DNA of 20,030 bases. It comes from Pseudomonadota bacterium. GTDB lineage: Bacteria; Desulfobacterota; Desulfobacteria; Desulfobacterales; Desulfobacteraceae. This document shows, in pieces, positions 1 through 6,459 of the stretch. The DNA is taken from positions 1 to 20,030 of the forward strand of contig JAHJDU010000052.1 in NCBI GenBank assembly GCA_018812385.1. The letters are read 5' to 3'. The notes below the pieces were generated by a model, which was not told where the DNA came from, searched no databases, and saw nothing but the letters and a program-made list of their open reading frames with translations. A program made the position numbers and the translations under genes. Within the stretch, counting starts at the first letter, position 1; each line of letters begins with the position of its first letter.

Positions 1-8
1 ATATTATT

Positions 9-57
9 TAAAAATATACTTGACATATATTTTAAATCTGTGTCAAGTATATTTTTA
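9..57. promoter_or_regulatory. 17-bp perfect inverted repeat upstream of the GntR gene
   Basis: Two perfectly complementary 17-base arms (9-25 and 41-57) surround a 15-base centre. Each arm contains TTGACA, at 20-25 on the + strand and 41-46 on the - strand. The repeat ends 40 bases before the chosen start of the GntR-family regulator, so an operator for autoregulation, possibly with divergent promoter elements, is a natural reading. No good -10 hexamer lies 16-18 bases downstream of either TTGACA. The T-rich right flank means a weak bidirectional terminator for an upstream gene outside the window is an alternative. The repeat is directly visible; its role is inferred. Confidence 0.55.
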
Positions 58-97
58 TTCCCGGCAAAAGTATCATAAAAAAGGATATTTCCAAGGT

Positions 98-790
98 ATG
101 GGCAAAATATTAAAAATCCAGAATACCCCAAAACAGCCATTGGCTGTTATAGCCTATGAAACCATAGTAAGAAAGATAATCTGTCTTGAATATCAGCCAA
201 GCCAGCATCTTGAAGAAAACCAGCTTGTGGAGGACCTGGGTATTGGAAGAACTCCCATAAGGGAAGCCCTTGTCAGGCTGCACAGCGAAAAAATGATTGA
301 ATCCCATCCCAAAAGAGGGGTTATTGTTCGGCCCATAACCTTGCAAAAGACCAAGGCAATGTTTGAAAGCATGAAAATTATGGAACTGGGTCTGGTTGAT
401 ATAGCCATTAACAAAGACTGCTCAAATTTTATTAAAAAAATGAAAGCATCAAATAAAGAAATTGAAAATGCAATTGTTGCCAATGATGTTTTTGACCTGG
501 TGGAGGCAAATCATGATTTTCATATGAATTTTGCCAGGTGTTCACAAAATGAATTTCTCATCCGGGCCATCCAGGACGTAAGAAGCGAGGCAAAACGGCT
601 GTCCTATTTGTCCTATGCCAATATTATTGATCCTCAACAGCCTCTTAAATCCCATTATGAGTCTGTATTTCAGGAACATGAACAAATAATCCATTGTCTT
701 ATGGAAAAAGATGAAAACCGGCTGAAAGGCCTCATTGAACAGCATATTATTACTTTCCGGCAACGGATAATTGTTTTTATGACATCCTGA
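98..790 (+). CDS. GntR-family transcriptional regulator, FCD subfamily
   Basis: This is a 230-residue DNA-binding regulator with an N-terminal winged helix-turn-helix and a C-terminal FCD ligand domain. The HTH shows the family pattern around residues 40-75, with LVEDLGIGRTPIREALVRL and then a GVIVRPI wing. The rest is the helical FCD domain, with metal/ligand-type His residues (ANHDFHMNFA, and EHEQIIHCLM near the C terminus). The frame is open from base 20, but that start lies inside the inverted repeat. ATG 98 has an AAAGGA-type ribosome site 12-14 bases upstream and gives the usual family length of 220-240. Members of this subfamily normally repress catabolic operons and are released by an organic acid. 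The TRAP/pxp genes follow 63 bases downstream on the same strand, so it probably regulates them and itself. Confidence 0.9.
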   Translation: MGKILKIQNTPKQPLAVIAYETIVRKIICLEYQPSQHLEENQLVEDLGIGRTPIREALVRLHSEKMIESHPKRGVIVRPITLQKTKAMFESMKIMELGLVDIAINKDCSNFIKKMKASNKEIENAIVANDVFDLVEANHDFHMNFARCSQNEFLIRAIQDVRSEAKRLSYLSYANIIDPQQPLKSHYESVFQEHEQIIHCLMEKDENRLKGLIEQHIITFRQRIIVFMTS

Positions 791-853
791 TTGAATTTTT
801 AAAGGGTGCAAACCCTTATAAAATATTAATAACCCCAAAAAAGGAGAAAAGAG

Positions 854-1843
854 ATGAAAAAAGTATTAATTGTTTTAACCGGCCTGATGTTTGCTTTGAC
901 CTTGTTTTCCAATGCCATGGCAAAAACCAAGTGGGATTTGCACCTGAATTATCCTGCTGGTAATTTTCATTCCAAAGGTGCACAAAAATTTGCCGATGAA
1001 GTCGCAAAAGCCACTAACGGCGAACTCACCATTGTTCTTCATCCGGGCGCTTCACTGGGATTCAAGGGTCCTGAGCTTTTAAGGGCCGTTGCTGAAGGCC
1101 AGCTTGCCGTTGCTGAAATTCCTACGGGCATGGTTGAAGGTGATGCACCTGTCCTTGCATTGACAGCACAGCCTTTTATTTCCACAAATGCCTTTGAACA
1201 GCGTCTTCTTTATCAGCTTTCAAAACCTGTTTACGCTGAAAATCTTAAAAAATTCAACCAGATGACCCTTTATACATCTGTATGGCCTTTTTCCGGTATT
1301 TACACCCAGCGTCAAATCCAGTCAGAATCTGATTTAAAAGGCTTAAAAATGCGGGTTTATGACGGTACTGGCCTTGCCTTTGGAGAAGCCACGGGCATCG
1401 CAGCAAGGAAAATGCCTTTTTCAGAAGTATATCCTGCCATGAAAGCAGGGCTCCTGGATTCCATGTACACCTCTTCTGTTTCAGGTGTTGATGCAAAAGC
1501 ATGGGAAGTTTTAAAGTATTTTACACCCATAAATATTGTCGGTCCTGTGAACATGATCAATGTCAACCAGGCTGCCTGGGACAAACTGGATAAAAAAATC
1601 CAGTCAATCGTCCTTGAAATCGCCGCCCAGATGGAAGACGACATGTGGAACCTAGCAGGAGACATGGATCGTAAAAGCCTGGCAACTCTTATGGAAAACG
1701 GAATGCTCATCAGTCCTGTGAGCAAGGCATTTCGTGCCCAGCTCAATGCTGTGGGTGAAACCTTGAGAGGTGAATGGGCAAAGAAAGCAGGTAGTGATGC
1801 CCAGGCTATTCTCAGTGAATATTACAAAATTACAGGCCGGTAG
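854..1843 (+). CDS. dctP: TRAP transporter substrate-binding protein, DctP family
   Basis: This 329-residue periplasmic binding protein captures an organic acid and delivers it to the DctQM membrane complex. A signal peptide is clear: Lys-Lys, a hydrophobic stretch, and a cleavage site after SNAMA (about residue 23). The mature part shows DctP features: PAGNFHSKGAQKFADEV near the start, and in the middle DLKGLKMRVYDGTG, whose Arg in the KMRV position is the residue that usually clamps the substrate carboxylate, followed by the PFSEVYPAMKAGLLDSMYTS segment. Length matches the family. AAAAGGAG lies just upstream of the ATG. It is the first structural gene after the regulator. The following hairpin probably lets its message accumulate above that of the membrane subunits. 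The substrate is not readable from sequence; 5-oxoproline is inferred from the pxp genes downstream. Confidence 0.93.
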   Translation: MKKVLIVLTGLMFALTLFSNAMAKTKWDLHLNYPAGNFHSKGAQKFADEVAKATNGELTIVLHPGASLGFKGPELLRAVAEGQLAVAEIPTGMVEGDAPVLALTAQPFISTNAFEQRLLYQLSKPVYAENLKKFNQMTLYTSVWPFSGIYTQRQIQSESDLKGLKMRVYDGTGLAFGEATGIAARKMPFSEVYPAMKAGLLDSMYTSSVSGVDAKAWEVLKYFTPINIVGPVNMINVNQAAWDKLDKKIQSIVLEIAAQMEDDMWNLAGDMDRKSLATLMENGMLISPVSKAFRAQLNAVGETLRGEWAKKAGSDAQAILSEYYKITGR

Positions 1844-1873
1844 AAAAGATAGTGAATCTTAACTAAAGTAAAT

Positions 1874-1913
1874 TCTATGGTAATGGGCCCTTAAATCGGT
1901 CCATTACCATAGA
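1874..1913 (+). promoter_or_regulatory. Intercistronic stem-loop between dctP and dctQ
   Basis: Thirteen-base perfect arms (1874-1886 and 1901-1913) can be extended inward by G-U and two G-C pairs around a short loop. The hairpin occupies most of the 84-base gap between dctP and dctQ. No T-run follows, so it is unlikely to be a simple terminator. It fits a 3'-protecting or partially terminating structure that raises the level of binding-protein mRNA over the membrane-subunit genes, as is common for transporter operons. Structure seen; function inferred. Confidence 0.7.
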
Positions 1914-1927
1914 TTCTGGTGGTCTTA

Positions 1928-2431
1928 ATGAATAAACTTGTAAAATTGTCAGACAATTTAAGCAACCTTATGGCAAATATCGCTGCTGTAATTTTAGGGC
2001 TGATGTCTATTCTGATTTTAGTGGAAATTTTTATATGGAATCTATTTGAAAAAACAACCTTGATCGCTGATGAGTACAGTGCCTATGGCCTTGCAGCAAT
2101 TATTTTTCTGGGGGCTGGATACTGCCTTAAGGAAAAAGGCCATATCAGAATAACCCTGGTACTGGGGTTTCTGCCCCAAAAGCTGGCCAGAGTCATTACC
2201 TTTATTTCCACACTGATTACCACTGTTTTTATGGGATATTTGTGGTGGTATCTTTTTAAAATGGTTAAATCCGCCATAAGGTATGAATCAACATCAGGAA
2301 CCTTGACCAACACTCCTTTATGGATTCCCCAGGCAGTCATGCTGGTGGGTGCCGGCTGCTTTTTTATCCAGTTTGCAGCCACTACCATAAAAACCTGGCA
2401 GGCAATTGCAACCAAAGAGGAGGTCGTATAA
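1928..2431 (+). CDS. dctQ: TRAP transporter small membrane subunit, DctQ family
   Basis: This 167-residue inner-membrane protein has four predicted helices: about residues 17-37, 50-68, 87-110 and 132-152. It carries the DctQ-like segment with Glu and Tyr after the first helix (LIADEYSAYGLAAIIFLGAGYCLKE is split over the second helix) and a conserved KEKGHIRI stretch. It acts as the small partner of DctM in sodium- or proton-driven uptake. The frame is also open from a GTG at 1919, but that codon abuts the upstream hairpin. ATG 1928 has GGTGG 6-10 bases upstream and gives a normal N terminus, so it is preferred. Its TAA overlaps the dctM ATG by one base, which points to translational coupling. 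Confidence 0.88.
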   Translation: MNKLVKLSDNLSNLMANIAAVILGLMSILILVEIFIWNLFEKTTLIADEYSAYGLAAIIFLGAGYCLKEKGHIRITLVLGFLPQKLARVITFISTLITTVFMGYLWWYLFKMVKSAIRYESTSGTLTNTPLWIPQAVMLVGAGCFFIQFAATTIKTWQAIATKEEVV

Positions 2432-3741
2432 TGGAACCAGACCTTTTTGTCATGTCTTTTGTGGTGTTTGGCGTTCTTTTTTTAGCCCTGTCTGCCGGTA
2501 TCTGGGTCGGGTTTTCTCTTTTTATTGTGGGCTTTGTCGGCATGACCCTGTTTTCCTCCCTGCCTGCTGGAAACAATATGGCATCATCTGCCTGGGCAAC
2601 CATAGAAAAATGGGAATATGTGGCATTGCCCCTGTTTATTTTGATGGGGGAGATATTATACCGGTCAGGGATTTCGGAAAAACTTTTCAAGGCCCTTGTT
2701 CCCTGGCTATACCGTCTTCCAGGCGGGCTTTTGCTCATGAATATTGTGTCATGCACTCTTTTTGCCGCAGTATCCGGCTCAAGCGCAGCCACAACAGCCA
2801 CTGTGGGCAGAATTACCCTGGCAGAGTTTGACAAACTGGGGTATGACAAAAGCCTTTCCATGGGTTCCCTTGCCGGGGCAGGCACATTGGGATTTTTGAT
2901 ACCCCCTTCTTTGATCATGATTGTCTATGCAATTCTAGCCGAGGTTTCCATTGGAAAAATGTTTATGGCAGGCATTTTACCGGGTTTGCTTCTTGCCGGA
3001 ATTTATTCTGTCTACATCATTTACCGGGGCATTAAAAATCCTGAAATTGCACCGCAGACCCAGGATAGTTATTCATGGGCAGACCGTTTACTGGGACTTA
3101 AGGACCTTGCCCCCACTTTAATCCTTATCCTGGTGGTTCTCGGAAGCATTTACGGGGGTTACGCAACCCCGACGGAAGCTGCTGCTCTAGGTGTTTTCGG
3201 GGCATTTGTTTTTGCAGCCTTAAATCGCCAGATGACTATGAAAATTCTTTTTGAATGTCTTAAAGGTGCCGTTAAAACCAATGCCATGATCATGCTCATC
3301 GTTGTGGGTGCGGGTTTTTTATCCAGAGTAATGGGTTTTCTGGGGATTCCGGCGGCAATTACCTCTGCAATAATCGAACTGAATCTTTCTCCATACATGC
3401 TCATGATTCTTCTTGGAGGTGTTTATCTTGTGCTGGGATGTCTTTTGGACGGGTTTTCCATTGTTGTCATGACACTGCCCATAGCTCTTCCCATGGTTAC
3501 TGCAGCAGGATTTGATCCCATATGGTTCGGCATTTATCTTATTTTAATGGTGGAAATAAGCCAGATCACGCCTCCCGTTGGATTTAACCTTTTCGTAATT
3601 CAGGGTCTGACGGGTGAGCCCATTATGAACATAGCCAGATATGCGTTACCGTTCTTCTTTTTAATGTTATTGACAACTGCAATTATAACTATTTTCCCGG
3701 AAATCGCATTGTATCTTCCAGAACTCATGATAAAAAAATGA
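2431..3741 (+). CDS. dctM: TRAP transporter large permease subunit, DctM family
   Basis: This 436-residue, very hydrophobic permease with about 11-12 membrane segments forms the transport path of the TRAP system. Family hallmarks are present: SGSSAATTATVG near residue 110-122, the GTLGFLIPPSLIMIVYAI stretch in the first half, YGGYATPTEAAALGVFGA in the middle, and ITPPVGFNLFVIQG near residue 375-390. The open frame extends upstream inside dctQ. ATG 2431 is chosen because AGAGGAGG lies 8-15 bases upstream, the ATG overlaps the dctQ stop codon by one base, and the resulting length matches other DctM proteins. It is followed after 14 bases by pxpA with a strong ribosome site, so the transporter and 5-oxoprolinase genes almost certainly share a transcript. 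Confidence 0.94.
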   Translation: MEPDLFVMSFVVFGVLFLALSAGIWVGFSLFIVGFVGMTLFSSLPAGNNMASSAWATIEKWEYVALPLFILMGEILYRSGISEKLFKALVPWLYRLPGGLLLMNIVSCTLFAAVSGSSAATTATVGRITLAEFDKLGYDKSLSMGSLAGAGTLGFLIPPSLIMIVYAILAEVSIGKMFMAGILPGLLLAGIYSVYIIYRGIKNPEIAPQTQDSYSWADRLLGLKDLAPTLILILVVLGSIYGGYATPTEAAALGVFGAFVFAALNRQMTMKILFECLKGAVKTNAMIMLIVVGAGFLSRVMGFLGIPAAITSAIIELNLSPYMLMILLGGVYLVLGCLLDGFSIVVMTLPIALPMVTAAGFDPIWFGIYLILMVEISQITPPVGFNLFVIQGLTGEPIMNIARYALPFFFLMLLTTAIITIFPEIALYLPELMIKK

Positions 3742-3755
3742 TAAAGGAGTGAAGG

Positions 3756-4526
3756 ATGAAAGTAATTGATTTAAACTGTGACATGGGTGAAAGCTTTGGT
3801 GCATACAAGCTTGGCATGGATGAGCAGGTAATGAAGCATATCAGTTCAGCTAATATTGCCTGCGGCTTTCATGCCGGAGACCCGCTGGTAATGGATAAAA
3901 CTGTCAAAATGGCAGTTGAAAGCAAAGTTGGAATCGGCGCACATCCTGGTTATCCTGACCTTTTGGGATTTGGCCGCAGGAATATGGCGTGTTCTCCAGA
4001 AGAAATCCAGCACTATCTTGTTTACCAGGTCAGTGCCATTAAAGGGTTCTGTCATGTGCATGGAGCAAAACTTTCCCACGTTAAACCCCATGGGGCTCTC
4101 TATCTTGATGCCGTTGAAAATGAAATCATAGCCCAGGCAATTGCCAAAGGGATAATGAGTCTGGACCCGGATCTTTATTTTGTTGCCCTGGCAGGGAAAA
4201 AAGGGGAAACAATGAGGCGCATGGGAGAACAACTGGGGCTTAAAGTCGTTTATGAAGCTTTTCCTGACAGGGCCTATACACCTGAAGGGACCCTTGTGTC
4301 CAGAAAACAGCCGGGAGCCGTTATTTCAGATCCGGATAAAGTGGCACAAAGAGCCCTTGACATGGCAAACGGGTTTGTAACAGCCGTGGATGGGACAAAT
4401 ATTGAGCTTGAAGTGCAGACCCTTTGTGTGCATGGTGACAATCCTGGCGCTGTGAATCTGGTTGCAAATATCAGAAAAACTCTTGAAGCAAATGATATAA
4501 AAGTAAAACCCATGGGGAAAGTCTGA
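3756..4526 (+). CDS. pxpA: 5-oxoprolinase subunit A (LamB/YcsF family)
   Basis: This 256-residue subunit belongs to the ATP-dependent 5-oxoprolinase PxpABC, which opens 5-oxoproline (pyroglutamate) to glutamate. The LamB/YcsF signature is near perfect: DLNCDMGESFGAY at the N terminus, ANIACGFHAGDP (residues 30-41), IGAHPGYPDLLGFGRR (about 55-70), HVKPHGALYLDA (about 110), EAFPDRAYTPEGTLVSR (about 168-184) and LCVHGDNPGAV (about 225-235). The many conserved Asp and His residues line the likely active site. AAAGGAGTGAAGG directly precedes the ATG. The stop codon is 3 bases before pxpB. Function is assigned from the family and the contiguous A-B-C gene set. Confidence 0.94.
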   Translation: MKVIDLNCDMGESFGAYKLGMDEQVMKHISSANIACGFHAGDPLVMDKTVKMAVESKVGIGAHPGYPDLLGFGRRNMACSPEEIQHYLVYQVSAIKGFCHVHGAKLSHVKPHGALYLDAVENEIIAQAIAKGIMSLDPDLYFVALAGKKGETMRRMGEQLGLKVVYEAFPDRAYTPEGTLVSRKQPGAVISDPDKVAQRALDMANGFVTAVDGTNIELEVQTLCVHGDNPGAVNLVANIRKTLEANDIKVKPMGKV

Positions 4527-4529
4527 ATC

Positions 4530-5240
4530 ATGGAATCAAGGCTGTTTGAAAAAGCAGAATATCGCATTGCAGGAGACAATGGCCTTCTTGTTGAATTTGG
4601 GGAGGGCATTGATCCTAAAGTAAATGCAAAAGTCAGGGCCATGGCCCGCGCCTTGGAAAAAAACAGGCTCACTGGTGTCAGGGAAATGATTCCAACCTAT
4701 CGGTCTCTTTTGTTTATCTATGATCCTGAAGTTACAAATCCAGACCTGCTTTGCAACTTGATTGAAATAGTTGAAAACAACCTTGAAAAAATTGACATCA
4801 AACCCTTTAAAATCGTGGAAATCCCGGTTTGTTACGCAAACGAATTTGGTCCTGACATTGAGAATGTACAAAAAACCCATGGATTGACAACGGAACAAGT
4901 CATCCATCTTCATTCAAAACCTGAATATCTGATTTATATGGTGGGATTTACACCTGGGTTTGCTTTTTTAGGCGGGCTTGACGAAAAATTGTATACCCCA
5001 AGACTTGCAACTCCACGCATGCTTGTACCTGAAGGCTCTGTGGGAATAGCAAACAACCAGACAGGAATGTACCCCATTGCAAGTCCCGGCGGCTGGCAGC
5101 TCATCGGAAAAACGCCGCTGAAACTCTTTGCACCGGATCGAGCCAACCCGTTTCTTTATAAGGCAGGGGATAAAATAAAATTTAAGCCCATATCAAAAAA
5201 AGAATATGACCTGATTGCACAAAAGGAGAAGAGCTTATGA
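4530..5240 (+). CDS. pxpB: 5-oxoprolinase subunit B (KipI / AHS1 family)
   Basis: This 236-residue protein of the KipI/allophanate-hydrolase-subunit-1 family is the second subunit of 5-oxoprolinase. The family core is plain: YMVGFTPGFAFLGGL at about residues 136-150, TPRMLVPEGSVGIA, GMYPIASPGGWQLIGKTPL, then an F-x-P-x-x-x-NPFLY-x-x-GDKIKF C-terminal segment. The N-terminal part (residues 10-100) is the lasso-like KipI domain ending in VEIPVCY. Only three bases separate it from pxpA, with GGGGAAAG as ribosome site, and its end overlaps pxpC by 4 nt. In Bacillus the homologue KipI also inhibits kinase KinA. Here, between pxpA and pxpC and beside a transporter, the metabolic role is far more likely. 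Confidence 0.93.
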   Translation: MESRLFEKAEYRIAGDNGLLVEFGEGIDPKVNAKVRAMARALEKNRLTGVREMIPTYRSLLFIYDPEVTNPDLLCNLIEIVENNLEKIDIKPFKIVEIPVCYANEFGPDIENVQKTHGLTTEQVIHLHSKPEYLIYMVGFTPGFAFLGGLDEKLYTPRLATPRMLVPEGSVGIANNQTGMYPIASPGGWQLIGKTPLKLFAPDRANPFLYKAGDKIKFKPISKKEYDLIAQKEKSL

Positions 5241-6184
5241 GCGCCTTGAAAGTTCTGGCTCCAGGGGGATTTACCACTGTTCAGGACAGGGGAAGATTCG
5301 GATATCAGCAAATGGGAATTCCTGTATGCGGAGTGCTTGATTCTTTTGCCTTTAACTGTGCAAATATCCTGGTGGGAAATAATGAAAACCAGGCTGTTCT
5401 TGAAATTACTATAATGGGACCGTCCTTGGAAATATTAAAAGAAATGGACATAGCCCTTACTGGTGCCAGAATGGGGATGACCCTTAATGATAAACCTGTT
5501 GAGCAATGGAAATCCATACGGGTAAAACCGGGTGATATTTTGACGATTTCCCAGGTTCAATCAGGATGCAGAGCCTATCTTGCTTTTAGCGGAGGGTTAA
5601 AAATTCCTATGGTCATGGGCAGTTATTCAACCTATGTGGGCGGCAAAATCGGTGGGTTTATGGGAAGACCTCTGCAAAAAGGAGATATCCTTGAAACCCA
5701 TGATGTCAGAGTTTTGAGCAAACCGCGCGTTATACCTGTCGATTATATCCCACAATACCCTTCCAATGCAGTTATCCGTGCTATCCCGGGGCCCCAGGAT
5801 GATTATTTTGATCAAGGCCTGACAGCTTTGTTTGAAACTAAGTATATGGTTACTGTAAAGGCTGACCGCATGGGATACCGCTTGCAGGGAGCCCCCATAC
5901 CCATAAAGAGCGGCATGCCAAAAAGTATTGTTTCAGAACCATCAATGCCCGGCAGTATTCAGATACCGCCTGATGAACAACCCATAATTTTACTGGTTGA
6001 ACAGACGGTTGGTGGATATGCTAAAATTGCAACTATAATTTCCACAGATCTGTCAAAGGTGGCACAGACAACCCCTGGGGATACAATAACATTTGAAAAG
6101 ACTGATTTGAAAACCGCTCATAATCTGTATCGGCAAGAAAGAAATAAAATAATAAAAATTAAAGAATTGTTTTTAAATGAATAA
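5237..6184 (+). CDS. pxpC: 5-oxoprolinase subunit C (biotin-dependent carboxyltransferase-like, AHS2 family)
   Basis: This 315-residue AHS2/KipA-family protein is the third PxpABC subunit. Recognisable segments are VLAPGGFTTVQDRGRFGYQQMGIPVCGVLD at the N terminus (given here as two adjoining motifs, PGGFTTVQDRGR and GYQQMG-P--G--D), ANILVGN, LEITIMGP, an AYLAFSGG core near residue 115, and DRMGYRL near residue 212 with SEPSMPGSIQIPPDEQPI following. The ATG lies in the last codons of pxpB (ATGA overlap), preceded by AAAAGGAG, so translation is coupled. Length is normal. It is the last gene of the operon. No convincing terminator hairpin follows; the next 40 bases run into a gene relic. Confidence 0.93.
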   Translation: MSALKVLAPGGFTTVQDRGRFGYQQMGIPVCGVLDSFAFNCANILVGNNENQAVLEITIMGPSLEILKEMDIALTGARMGMTLNDKPVEQWKSIRVKPGDILTISQVQSGCRAYLAFSGGLKIPMVMGSYSTYVGGKIGGFMGRPLQKGDILETHDVRVLSKPRVIPVDYIPQYPSNAVIRAIPGPQDDYFDQGLTALFETKYMVTVKADRMGYRLQGAPIPIKSGMPKSIVSEPSMPGSIQIPPDEQPIILLVEQTVGGYAKIATIISTDLSKVAQTTPGDTITFEKTDLKTAHNLYRQERNKIIKIKELFLNE

Positions 6185-6226
6185 AGGCATTCAGGAAAGC
6201 TGGCTAATTGAGGATGAATTGGATTT

Positions 6227-6366
6227 ATGCTTCTCTATACATACAAAAATCTCAACCCCAAACTCCATCCCACAGTTTTTGTTGCACCTACAGCTCAAAT
6301 CATTGGAGATGTTTATATCGAAAAACAATATCTTTGAAGAGGAGATCGAATATAATTTAAAGATCT
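6227..6366 (+). pseudogene. Remnant of a gamma-class carbonic anhydrase-like gene (N-terminal part)
   Basis: A reading frame from ATG 6227 to TGA 6335 encodes 36 residues containing HPTVFVAPTAQIIGDVYIEK, the typical first turns of the left-handed beta-helix of gamma-carbonic anhydrase/YrdA-type hexapeptide proteins. Those proteins usually have about 170-190 residues and continue with a segment ending in RGD. Directly after the stop the same frame reads RGDR, and a shifted frame reads EYNLKI, where the family has RGD followed by E-Y-x-K-I-like residues. This fits a short deletion plus a frameshift, with everything downstream lost. An overlapping 65-residue open frame in another phase at 6177-6374 has no recognisable sequence and is not called. 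Confidence is limited by the short match. Confidence 0.55.
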
Positions 6367-6367
6367 C

Positions 6368-6400
6368 TTCTTGACAAAAAGCCATATCTTAACTTAATTT
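6368..6400 (+). promoter_or_regulatory. Candidate promoter region of tpsB, sharing a motif with 18955-18985
   Basis: A perfect TTGACA lies at 6371-6376, 84 bases before the tpsB start. The best -10 candidates (TTAATT at 6394 with a 17-base spacer, or TAATTT at 6395 with 18) match TATAAT at only three positions, so the promoter call is tentative. The sequence TTCTTGACAAAAAGC followed by ATCTTAAC recurs upstream of the mttB relic, where the spacing between the two parts is five bases longer. Confidence 0.35.
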
Positions 6401-6459
6401 GTAAAAACAACAGGCTAAAAGACTCCATTAAATGATTTTCAAGTCGTTGGGGTATCTGT

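Noticed and set aside
20..97. N-terminal extension of the GntR gene starting at ATG 20
   Set aside because: The extension lies in the inverted repeat, has no ribosome site and no family similarity. ATG 98 has a ribosome site and gives the normal length.
6177..6374. 65-residue open frame overlapping the end of pxpC
   Set aside because: No recognisable sequence and no ribosome site. Another frame of the same DNA carries the gamma-carbonic anhydrase start, so this is a shadow.
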